Source: Actinomadura sp. KC06
GTDB taxonomy: Bacteria > Actinomycetota > Actinomycetes > Streptosporangiales > Streptosporangiaceae
Length of the DNA stretch: 42,075 bases
Direction of reading: 5' to 3'
NCBI RefSeq assembly: GCF_004348735.1
Contig: NZ_SMKT01000074.1
Coordinates: forward strand, 1-42,075
In this document: positions 1 through 8,800 of the stretch, piece after piece
How the letters are laid out: each line of letters starts with the position of its first letter
Position numbering within the stretch: the first letter of the stretch is position 1
Position numbers and translations under genes: made by a program
The notes under the pieces: model-generated
Told to the model about the DNA's origin: nothing
What the model saw: only the letters and a program-made list of their open reading frames with translations
The model's database searches: none

Positions 1-409
1 CCCGGGGGGTCCAGCCCATACCTAGTGTCGAACGCCCAGGTCATCTGGCGGGAGCGGAAACCAGCCATGTGGATAACCCCGCTACCGTCCGGGTTCCGCT
101 GGGGCGCGTGGCCGGGGCGCGGAGCGGGGACAAGGGCGGGGACGCCAATATCGGTGTATGGGCTCGAACGGACGAACAATGGCGCTGGCTGGAACCCTTC
201 CTCACCGTTGAAAGGTTCAGAGAACTGATGCCTGACACGCGTGAGCATGTCGTCCGGCGGTATGTATTGCCCAATCTCCGTGCGATGAATTTCGTTGTCG
301 AGGGGCTGCTGCAGGAAGGTGTGTCCGCCTCGACCCGGTTCGATCCGCAGGGGAAGGCACTGGGGGAGTGGCTGCGGTCACGTATGGTCGACATTCCGGA
401 GGCTGTCCT

Positions 410-413
<4 letters not shown>
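1..413 (+). CDS. AtuA-like protein, C-terminal domain (5' truncated by window edge)
   Basis: The reading frame is open from base 3 with no stop, so this is the 3' end of a longer gene. A GTG at 69 exists, but the upstream 22 codons look like an inter-domain linker, so I do not treat it as the start. The visible 115 or so residues carry the GRVAGARSGDKGGDANIGVW block typical of the small C-terminal domain of the AtuA (acyclic terpene utilisation) family. AtuA proteins are encoded with geranyl-CoA or similar acyl-CoA carboxylases, but their biochemical role is not settled. The stop overlaps the TTG start of the carboxylase beta gene (TTGA, 4 nt), which indicates translational coupling and one operon. 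Family assignment is good; function is inferred from context only. Confidence 0.8.
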
Positions 414-2008
<1,595 letters not shown>

Positions 2009-2015
2009 GCGAGAG

Positions 2016-4001
2016 ATGATCAAAAACGTGCTGGTCGCGAACCGGGGTGAGATCGCGCGCCGCGTGCTGCGGGCCTGCCGGGACCTCGGCATCGGGACGG
2101 TCGCCGTCCACTCCGACCCGGACGCGGGCGCGCCGCACGTCCGGGAGGCGGACGTGGCGGGACGGCTCCCCGGCGCGTCCCCGGCGGAGACGTATTTGTC
2201 GTCCGAGCGGCTCCTGGCCGTGGCGAAGAGTGCCGGGGCCGACGCCGTCCACCCGGGCTACGGGTTCCTGTCGGAGAACGCGGAGTTCGCGCGGGCCGTC
2301 GCCGACGCGGGCCTGACCTGGATCGGTCCGCCTCCGGCGGCGATCGCCGCGATGGGCTCCAAGATCGAGGCGAAGAAGCTGATGGCCGCCGCGGACGTTC
2401 CCGTCCTGCCGGAGCTCGACGCGGCCGAGGTGAGCGGCGCCGACTTCCCGCTGCTGGTGAAGGCGTCCGCGGGCGGCGGCGGGCGCGGCATGCGGATCGT
2501 GCGCACGCCCGGTGAGCTGGACGACGCCGTCGCCGGGGCACGACGCGAGGCGGAGTCGGCGTTCGGCGACCCGACCGTGTTCTGCGAGCCGCTGCTGGAA
2601 GGCGCCCGGCACATCGAGGTGCAGATCCTCGCCGACGCGCACGGGACGGTCTGGGCGCTCGGCGAGCGCGAATGCTCGATCCAGCGCCGCCACCAGAAGA
2701 TCGTCGAGGAGGCGCCGTCGCCCGCGGTCGGGCCGGGGTTGCGCGCCGAGCTGTGCGGCGCGGCGGTGAGCGCGGCCCGCGCCATCGGGTACGTCGGCGC
2801 GGGGACGGTCGAGTTCATGCTGGCGCGCGACGGCCGGTTCTTCTTCCTGGAGGTCAACACGCGCCTCCAGGTCGAGCATCCGGTCACCGAATGCGTGTAC
2901 GGGGTGGACCTCGTCCGGCTGCAGATCGAGATCGCCGAAGGGGCCCGCCTGCCGGAGGTCGTGCCGGAGCCGCACGGGCACGCCATCGAGGTCCGCCTGT
3001 ACGCCGAGGATCCGGCGCGCGACTGGCGTCCGGCCAGCGGCGTCCTGCACACGTTCGAGGTGCCGGGCGTGGACGTCGAGTTCGCCGTCCCCGCGTCGCC
3101 GGGGCCGGGGCTGCGACTCGACAGCGGAGTGGAGGGCGGAGGCGAGGTCGGCGTCCACTACGACCCGATGCTCGCCAAGGTGATCGCGTGGGCGCCGACC
3201 CGCGCCGCCGCGGCCCGGCGGCTGGCGGGCGGGCTGCGCGGCGCACGCGTCCACGGCCTGACGACCAACCGCGACCTGCTCGTCCGGATTCTGGAGGAGC
3301 CCGGCTTCCTGGACGGCGACACCGACACCGGCTACCTCGACCGCATCGGCTTGGACCGGCTCGCCGCGCCGCTCGCCGGGGACGCCGCCGTCCGGGCGTC
3401 GGCGCTGGCCGCCGCGCTCGCGCAGGCGGCGGCGAATCGAGTCGGGGTGCTCGGCGGGCTGCCGTCCGGGTGGCGCAACGTCCGGTCGCAGCCCCAGCGC
3501 AGGACGTTCGAGGGCCCGTCCGGGCAGGTCGTCGTCGACTACTACCTGCACAGGAACGGGCTGGTCTCCGAACTGTGCCCCGGCACGTCACTGGTCAGCG
3601 CCACGCCGGAGCAGGTCGTCCTGGAGCACGACGGGCTGCGCGAGACGTTCGCCGTCACCGTCGCCGGGGACGCGGTGCACGTCGACTCCCGCTTCGGCGC
3701 GGTGGCGCTCCGCCCGGTCCCGCGCTTCGCCGACCCGAGCGGCCGGATCGCGCCCGGCTCCCTCCTCGCCCCCATGCCCGGGACGGTCGTCCGCGTCGAG
3801 GCCGAGCCCGGCGCGGACGTCGCGGACGGGCAGACCCTCGTCGTCCTGGAGGCGATGAAGATGGAGCACCGCATCGCCGCACCGTCCGCCGGGACGGTCG
3901 CGGAACTCAACGTCGTGGCGGGGCAGCAGGTCGAATCCGGGGCCGTCCTCGCCGTCATCGAGGCCGCGACCGGGGCCGATACCGAAAGGACCGCGGAATG
4001 A
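2016..4001 (+). CDS. Acyl-CoA carboxylase alpha subunit: biotin carboxylase plus BCCP
   Basis: A 661-residue protein that makes carboxybiotin from ATP and bicarbonate and carries it to the beta subunit. The ATG at 2016 gives the standard MIKNVLVANRGEIARRV start. In order: N-terminal biotin carboxylase domain (about 1-110), ATP-grasp domain with the Gly-rich loop KASAGGGGRGMR and the FLEVNTRLQVEHPVTE active-site segment, biotin carboxylase C-terminal domain to about 440, a linker domain, and a C-terminal biotinyl domain with EAMKMEH, Lys615 being the biotin attachment site. Length matches MCC-type alpha subunits. The stop overlaps the next start by 4 nt (ATGA). With the beta subunit it should form a complete cytoplasmic carboxylase. 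Confidence 0.95.
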   Translation: MIKNVLVANRGEIARRVLRACRDLGIGTVAVHSDPDAGAPHVREADVAGRLPGASPAETYLSSERLLAVAKSAGADAVHPGYGFLSENAEFARAVADAGLTWIGPPPAAIAAMGSKIEAKKLMAAADVPVLPELDAAEVSGADFPLLVKASAGGGGRGMRIVRTPGELDDAVAGARREAESAFGDPTVFCEPLLEGARHIEVQILADAHGTVWALGERECSIQRRHQKIVEEAPSPAVGPGLRAELCGAAVSAARAIGYVGAGTVEFMLARDGRFFFLEVNTRLQVEHPVTECVYGVDLVRLQIEIAEGARLPEVVPEPHGHAIEVRLYAEDPARDWRPASGVLHTFEVPGVDVEFAVPASPGPGLRLDSGVEGGGEVGVHYDPMLAKVIAWAPTRAAAARRLAGGLRGARVHGLTTNRDLLVRILEEPGFLDGDTDTGYLDRIGLDRLAAPLAGDAAVRASALAAALAQAAANRVGVLGGLPSGWRNVRSQPQRRTFEGPSGQVVVDYYLHRNGLVSELCPGTSLVSATPEQVVLEHDGLRETFAVTVAGDAVHVDSRFGAVALRPVPRFADPSGRIAPGSLLAPMPGTVVRVEAEPGADVADGQTLVVLEAMKMEHRIAAPSAGTVAELNVVAGQQVESGAVLAVIEAATGADTERTAE

Positions 4002-5152
4002 GCTTCGTCGAGAGCGAGGAGCGGCGGGCGCTGCGCGCGGCCGTCGCCGAACTGGGCGCGAAGTACGGCCCGTCGTACTACGTGGAGAAGGCCAAGACCG
4101 GGCAGAAGACCGAGGAGCTGTGGGCCGAGGCCGGACGGCTCGGCTACCTCGGCGTGAACGTCCCCGAGGAGTACGGCGGCGGAGGCGGCGGCATCGGCGA
4201 CCTCGCCGCCGTGTGCGAGGAGCTCGCCGCGGCGGGCTGCCCGCTGCTGCTCATGGTCGTGTCCCCGGCGATCTGCGCCACGATCATCGCGCGCTCGGGC
4301 ACCGCCGACCAGAAGAAGGAATGGCTCCCGCGGTTCGCGGACGGCTCCGTCACGATGGCGTTCGCGATCACCGAGCCCGACGCCGGATCCAACTCCCACC
4401 GCATCACGACCACCGCGCGGCAGGACGGCGACGGCTGGGTGCTGAGCGGGCAGAAGACGTTCATCTCCGGGGTGGACGAGGCGGACGCCGTCCTGTTCGT
4501 CGCCCGGACGCACGACCAGAAGGGGAACCTGCGGCCGTCGCTGTTCATCGTCCCCACGGACGCGCCGGGCTTCACCTGGACGCCGATCTCCATGGAGATC
4601 GTGTCGCCGGAGAAGCAGTTCATCTGCCACCTCGACGACGTCCGGCTGCCCTACGACGCGCTCGTCGGCGACGAGGACGGCGGGCTCCTGCAGCTGTTCG
4701 CCGGCCTCAACCCCGAGCGGATCATGGCCGCCGCGATGGGCGCCGGGATCGGCCGCCTGGCCCTCGGCAAGGCGGTCGCCTACGCCAACGAGCGGCAGGT
4801 CTTCCGGACGCCGATCGGCGCGCACCAGGGCCTCGCGCACCCGCTCGCCACCGCCAAGATCGAGCTGGAGCTGGCGCGGCTGATGGCGCAGAAGGCCGCC
4901 TGGCTCTACGACGAGGGCGACGACGCGGGCGCGGGCGAGGCCGCGAACATGGCCAAGTACGCCACCGCGGAGGCCGCGATCCACTGCGTCGACCAGGCCA
5001 TCCAGACCCACGGCGGCAACGGGCTCACGACCGAGTACGGCGTCGGGATGCTCGCCGGCGTCGTCCGGCTGATGCGGATCGCGCCGGTCAGCCGCGAGAT
5101 GATCCTCAACTTCGTCGCGCAGCACTCCCTGGGGCTCCCCAAGTCCTATTGA
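3998..5152 (+). CDS. Acyl-CoA dehydrogenase, isovaleryl-/citronellyl-CoA type
   Basis: A 384-residue flavoprotein of the acyl-CoA dehydrogenase family; it should introduce the 2,3 double bond before carboxylation. The ATG at 3998 is preceded by GAAAGGA and overlaps the carboxylase stop. The FAD/substrate signature (AFAITEPDAGSN) and the QTHGGNG motif are clear. The usual C-terminal catalytic Glu (the YEG motif of medium-chain enzymes) is absent; the equivalent segment reads RIAPVSREM. Instead Glu240 in GLNPERIM sits where isovaleryl-CoA dehydrogenase has its catalytic base (family knowledge; assignment by alignment by eye). This suits a branched substrate feeding a methylcrotonoyl- or geranyl-CoA carboxylase. 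It is the last gene of the operon in view. Confidence 0.9.
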   Translation: MSFVESEERRALRAAVAELGAKYGPSYYVEKAKTGQKTEELWAEAGRLGYLGVNVPEEYGGGGGGIGDLAAVCEELAAAGCPLLLMVVSPAICATIIARSGTADQKKEWLPRFADGSVTMAFAITEPDAGSNSHRITTTARQDGDGWVLSGQKTFISGVDEADAVLFVARTHDQKGNLRPSLFIVPTDAPGFTWTPISMEIVSPEKQFICHLDDVRLPYDALVGDEDGGLLQLFAGLNPERIMAAAMGAGIGRLALGKAVAYANERQVFRTPIGAHQGLAHPLATAKIELELARLMAQKAAWLYDEGDDAGAGEAANMAKYATAEAAIHCVDQAIQTHGGNGLTTEYGVGMLAGVVRLMRIAPVSREMILNFVAQHSLGLPKSY

Positions 5153-5214
5153 CCGGGCGGCCGGCACCTCATCGGACACCGGGCGAGCCGCCGTCCGGGG
5201 AACGGGTGAGCGGG

Positions 5215-5796
5215 TCAGGCGAGGAGATCGTCCAGCTGGGCGGCCAGGGAACGTCCGGCCGTCAGGCGGTTGTCCACGGCGGTGTGCGGGACGGGAGGCG
5301 GCTCGTCCGGGCGCATCCGGGCGGTGAACGCGTCGAACGCGGTCAGCTTTCCGGTGTCGCGGGGCGAGCCGCGCCGCTCCAGCCGGTGGCGGAGCGTGGC
5401 GGCGTCCGTCCTGATCCAGACGAGGCGGACGGGCGGGCCGCCGAGGTCGCGGGTCCACTCGCTCCAGCGGGACGGCGAGCGGATCTGGCCGGTGAACGGG
5501 CCGCTCAGCAGCACCGGGCAGCCGTGTGCGCGGACCTCCCGCGCCGCCGCCGTCATCCCCGCGTACTCGTGTCGCTTGACGTGCTCGTCGTACCAGGGGC
5601 CCTCGCGCTCGCCCGGGTCCCGGCCGGACGCCGCGAGGACCGCTTCGACGAACGGCCCGTAGATCGTGTCCTTGTCCAGCAGCGCCGGGACGGGACGCAG
5701 CCGCGCCAGCAGCAGCTCCGCCACGGTCGTCTTCCCGCAGCCGGGCGGCCCCGCCACGACCCACACCGGGGCGGGCGGCTCCGCGCCGGGCGTCAC
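5215..5796 (-). CDS. P-loop kinase-like ATPase (AAA_33 / zeta-toxin-like fold)
   Basis: A 193-residue small-molecule-kinase-like protein. Walker A is GPPGCGKT at residues 16-23; a DKDT segment follows strand 2, and a lid region with paired basic residues (RHRLERRGSPRDTGK) comes near residue 135. This resembles the predicted P-loop kinases that include zeta toxins, gluconate kinases and chloramphenicol phosphotransferase. The substrate is unknown. The GTG start at 5796 overlaps the stop of the enolase-fold gene upstream (GTGA), so the two are translationally coupled and may act together. There is no antitoxin-like gene beside it, so a toxin role is not supported. Confidence 0.8.
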   Translation of the reverse strand: MTPGAEPPAPVWVVAGPPGCGKTTVAELLLARLRPVPALLDKDTIYGPFVEAVLAASGRDPGEREGPWYDEHVKRHEYAGMTAAAREVRAHGCPVLLSGPFTGQIRSPSRWSEWTRDLGGPPVRLVWIRTDAATLRHRLERRGSPRDTGKLTAFDAFTARMRPDEPPPVPHTAVDNRLTAGRSLAAQLDDLLA

Positions 5797-6860
5797 GCTG
5801 ACAGGCGCATCCGGCGGGTCGCCAGCCGCTCAATGCGCTCCTCGTCGATCTCGTGGCCGAGGCCCGGCTGGGTGAGCGGCACGCCGACGACGCCGCCGGA
5901 CGAGCGGACGGGCGGCGTCACGAACACCGGGCCGCCCGCCGGGTCGGACACGTCGCTCGGCAGCGTGCAGCCCGGCAGCGACGCGAGCGCGACCGCCGCC
6001 GCCTGGCCGATGCCGAACGCGCCCGACCCGCTGCACCACACGTCCCACCCGGCCGCGTACGCGAGGTCGTGGGCGCTGCGGGCCGCGGTCAGCCCGCCGA
6101 GCCGGTCGAGGCGCAGGTGCAGCGCGCGGCCCGCGTCCAGCGACAGCGCCGCGTCGAGGGTCTCCAGGTCGCCGACGGCGGGCGCGACGGCGGTGCCGAC
6201 GCGGAGCTGGAGCCGGGCGTGCGCGGCCAGGTCGCCGGCCGCGAACGGACGCTCGACCGCCGCCAGCCCGTAGGAGTCCAGCCCTTCCAGGACCTCCAGG
6301 TGCTCGGGCGACTCGGTGTAGGCGTGGCCCGCGTCCGCGACGAGCGCGAGCGCCGGGTACGCCTGCCGGATCGCCCGGACGGGCTCGATGTCCCAGCCGG
6401 GGCGGATGTCCAGCGTGACGCGGGTATGGCCCGCTCCAACGGCCTGGTTGACGCGGCCCGCGATCGTGTCGAGGGTCGCCTCCGGCGAGATCCGCGCGCC
6501 GGTCACGATGGACGTGCGGGTGCCGCCGAGCGCGTGCGCGAGCGGCAGGCCCCGCGTCCGGCACCACAGGTCCCAGCAGGCGGTGTCGATCGCGGCGGCG
6601 GCCTCGCGGGCACCGAGGTCGGCGGCGGCGGACACGTCCTCCGGACGCTCCCAGTCGAGCCCGATGAGGGCGGGGCCCATGCGCTCCTCGATGTCGGCCC
6701 ACGCCCCGCCCGAGCCGCCGCCGGCGGCCGCCGGGACGGCCATCTCGCCCCAGCCGACCGTGTCGCCGCAGGTCAGGCGGACGAGGATGCTCTCGGGCCG
6801 CCGTCCGCGCGGCATCGCCACGCGGTAGGCGTCGCAGCCATGGATCTGGGGCACCCGCAC
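5793..6860 (-). CDS. Enolase-superfamily protein (OSBS/N-acylamino acid racemase-like) with degenerate active site
   Basis: A 355-residue protein with the full length and order of o-succinylbenzoate synthase/N-acylamino acid racemases: N-terminal capping domain (VGWGEM near 36-40), then a modified TIM barrel with DIRPGWDIEPVRAIRQAYP at about 151-169 and a C-terminal GPGLG-like QPGLGHE. Reading the catalytic positions by eye against the family, the KxK lysine is Asp151 (VTLDIRPG), the second catalytic lysine is Arg250 (LHLRLDRLGG), and the third metal-ligand pair (DE) is Pro-Ala at 227-228 (VAPAV). Asp176 (VADAG) and Glu203 (VERP) remain. It therefore looks like a pseudoenzyme or one with changed chemistry. 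The start may be GTG 6860 or GTG 6854; the AAAGG upstream is better spaced for 6854. Coupled to the kinase gene downstream. Confidence 0.85.
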   Translation of the reverse strand: MRVPQIHGCDAYRVAMPRGRRPESILVRLTCGDTVGWGEMAVPAAAGGGSGGAWADIEERMGPALIGLDWERPEDVSAAADLGAREAAAAIDTACWDLWCRTRGLPLAHALGGTRTSIVTGARISPEATLDTIAGRVNQAVGAGHTRVTLDIRPGWDIEPVRAIRQAYPALALVADAGHAYTESPEHLEVLEGLDSYGLAAVERPFAAGDLAAHARLQLRVGTAVAPAVGDLETLDAALSLDAGRALHLRLDRLGGLTAARSAHDLAYAAGWDVWCSGSGAFGIGQAAAVALASLPGCTLPSDVSDPAGGPVFVTPPVRSSGGVVGVPLTQPGLGHEIDEERIERLATRRMRLSA

Positions 6861-6885
6861 CCGCCTTTCGAGGAAGTCGTCCTCC

Positions 6886-7182
6886 CTAATTCTCCCCCCG
6901 TCGCAGAGCGCGCAGGTACGGGCGCAGCGGGCGCCGCTCGTAGCCGCCGTCGTCCAGGCCCGCGAGGCGCTCGAAGGGGTTGTAGGACGCCCAGTCCCCG
7001 CACAGCAGCATCGAAACGCCCGCGCACACCCCGTACAGCGGGATCATGACGGGACCCAGGCACCAGGCGTACTGCGTCGCATGGCGCCCCTCGTGCCGCA
7101 GCAGCCCGAGACCCGTCGAGAGGTTGACCGCGTTGACGACCTGGCGAACCCGATGAGCCCTGTTCACCTCACCAGTGTCCAC
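6886..7182 (-). CDS. Small HExxH-motif protein of unknown function
   Basis: A 98-residue protein from a GTG start. It carries RHEGRH at residues 29-34, which matches the HExxH zinc-site pattern, followed by a hydrophobic segment (about 40-60, CLGPVMIPLYGV and onward) and a basic C-terminus. No signal peptide is seen. I recall similar short uncharacterised proteins in actinomycetes with the HEGRHA block, but I cannot name a function. Whether HExxH is a real metalloprotease site is open: at 98 residues there is little room for a third ligand and a full fold. It lies 25 nt upstream of the enolase-fold gene on the same strand, so the three minus-strand genes 7182-5215 may be one transcript. Confidence 0.7.
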   Translation of the reverse strand: MDTGEVNRAHRVRQVVNAVNLSTGLGLLRHEGRHATQYAWCLGPVMIPLYGVCAGVSMLLCGDWASYNPFERLAGLDDGGYERRPLRPYLRALRRGEN

Positions 7183-7206
7183 CGCGGCGGCCCGGCGGGG
7201 CGGGCG

Positions 7207-8691
7207 TTACGACGGGCAGCTCGAATCGAGGGACACCGGCTTGCTGGGGACCTTCGGCGTCCCGCCGTCACCGCCGCCGTCAGGCTCGCCCGTCTCGGAC
7301 GGCGACGCGCCCGGCGACGCGCTCGCGGACGTGCTCGGATGGCTGCTCACCTGGCGCGGATCGCTGTTGATGGCGTCGGACGTCAGCTTGCGGATCAGGT
7401 CGAGGTCCGGGCTCCCCGTGTAGATCAGCGGCGGCACGAACTGCAGGCTGTTGATCTTCGCGCCGTTCTTGACCTTGTTGGACAGCTTCACCAGCGCGGG
7501 CAGCAGCTCCTGCGGGATGTCGGTGGACAGGGTCCGCTTGGCGGCGGCGGCCAGCTTGTCGAAGCTGGTCAGGACGGTCTGCGGGTCGGCCTGCTCGGCG
7601 ATCGCCCGCATCAGGCACTTCTGCCGGCCCATCCGGACGTAGTCGCTGCTGTTGGTGCGGGACCGTCCGTACCAGAGGGCCTCCTTGCCCGACAGCGTCC
7701 GGTAGCCGGGCTCCAGGACGGCGCCCTCCAGCCCGTACGGGATGGGCTGGTCGACCTTCATCCGCACGCCGCCCATCGCGTCGACGATGTCGGCGAAGCC
7801 GAACATGTCGACGAGGATGTAGTAGTCGACGCGCAGGCCGAGGATGCCGGCGATGGTGGCCTTCAGCAGTTCCGGGCCGCGCTGGTTCTTCGGGACGCCG
7901 GGCACCACGTCCGGGTGCTCCTCGGCGTACTGGTACACCTCGTTCAGCAGGCCGGGCGTCCCCGCGCCGTCGCCGGTGAAGCCGTACGGGAAGCGGTCGC
8001 GGGCCGGGCCCGCCGGGAACGGGACGTTCTCCAGGTTGCGGGGCAGGCTGAGCAGCACCGTGTCGCCGGTCTCGGTGTCGACGCTGGCCACCGTCATGCT
8101 GTCGGTGCGCACGCCGGTGCGGTTCTCGGCGGCGTCGCCGCCGATGAGCAGGATGTTGACGCGCGGCTGCCCGTCGAACGGGTCGTCGGTGTCGACGTGC
8201 CTGCCGTTCTCGTCGCCGGTGCGGAAGATGCTGGTCAGCGCGTCCCTGGCGACATAGCTCTTGTGCGCCGACCAGGCCGCGGGGACGGCGACGGCGAGGC
8301 ACATCACGGCCACCGCCGCCGCGCCCAGCGACTGGGCGCCGCCCGTCATGCTGATCGGGCGCAGCACCAGGTAGGACCAGACGACGACGAACATCCACAG
8401 CACGCCGAGCGCGACGAGCGCGGCGGTCAGCCGCTGCAGCATGTCCGGCTGGACGGCGAGCGTCGGCAGCTCGGAGCGGTAGAGCGTGGCGGCGCCCGCG
8501 AGGGCGGCGGCGACCACGAGGTACAGGGCCAGCAGCACGCCGCCCGCGACGCGGCGTCCGGCGATGAAGTGGGCCACGCCCCAGACCAGGGCGGACGCGA
8601 GCGTCAGCGCCAGCGCACGGGGAAGCCCCTCGCCGCCGGACGGACGCTCTTCGCCGCTCGCCCGGGCACGCCGACTCGCCGATCGCCCCAT
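7207..8691 (-). CDS. LytR-CpsA-Psr (LCP) family cell-wall glycopolymer transferase, polytopic
   Basis: A 494-residue LCP protein. The family transfers lipid-linked anionic polymers (teichoic acid, arabinogalactan or capsule) to peptidoglycan at the outer face of the membrane. The ATG at 8691 is chosen for its GGAG five nt upstream; a GTG at 8715 would add 8 residues. Hydrophobic segments lie at about 26-43, 48-69, 88-108 and 122-140, instead of the single anchor of classical LCPs. The LCP domain starts near 173 (NILLIGGDA) with RTDSMTVASVD, LLSLPRNL and the late LWYGRSRTNSSDYVRMGRQK block containing the Arg residues that bind pyrophosphate. The C-terminus is a Ser/Pro/Gly-rich tail. It is a paralogue of the next gene upstream, 110 bp away. 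Confidence 0.92.
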   Translation of the reverse strand: MGRSASRRARASGEERPSGGEGLPRALALTLASALVWGVAHFIAGRRVAGGVLLALYLVVAAALAGAATLYRSELPTLAVQPDMLQRLTAALVALGVLWMFVVVWSYLVLRPISMTGGAQSLGAAAVAVMCLAVAVPAAWSAHKSYVARDALTSIFRTGDENGRHVDTDDPFDGQPRVNILLIGGDAAENRTGVRTDSMTVASVDTETGDTVLLSLPRNLENVPFPAGPARDRFPYGFTGDGAGTPGLLNEVYQYAEEHPDVVPGVPKNQRGPELLKATIAGILGLRVDYYILVDMFGFADIVDAMGGVRMKVDQPIPYGLEGAVLEPGYRTLSGKEALWYGRSRTNSSDYVRMGRQKCLMRAIAEQADPQTVLTSFDKLAAAAKRTLSTDIPQELLPALVKLSNKVKNGAKINSLQFVPPLIYTGSPDLDLIRKLTSDAINSDPRQVSSHPSTSASASPGASPSETGEPDGGGDGGTPKVPSKPVSLDSSCPS

Positions 8692-8733
8692 GTACGCTCC
8701 GATTCCCACCCACACTGGAATAAGCCCTGGCTC

Positions 8734-8761
8734 ACTTTAAGGACGCTCGGAACCGGGCAAA
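8734..8761 (-). promoter_or_regulatory. Candidate promoter for the 7207-8691 LCP gene
   Basis: On the minus strand a TTTGCC (-35-like, 8756-8761) is followed after 16 nt by TAAAGT (-10-like, 8734-8739), about 43 nt before the ATG. The match is moderate; it is the best candidate in the 109-bp gap between the two LCP genes. Confidence 0.35.
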
Positions 8762-8800
8762 GGTTGCGTAGGAGACGACCTCGGGCGGGCGATTGGGGCG

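Noticed and set aside
5215..5796. Zeta-toxin assignment for the P-loop kinase
   Set aside because: The fold is similar, but no antitoxin gene adjoins it and it is coupled to an enolase-fold gene instead.
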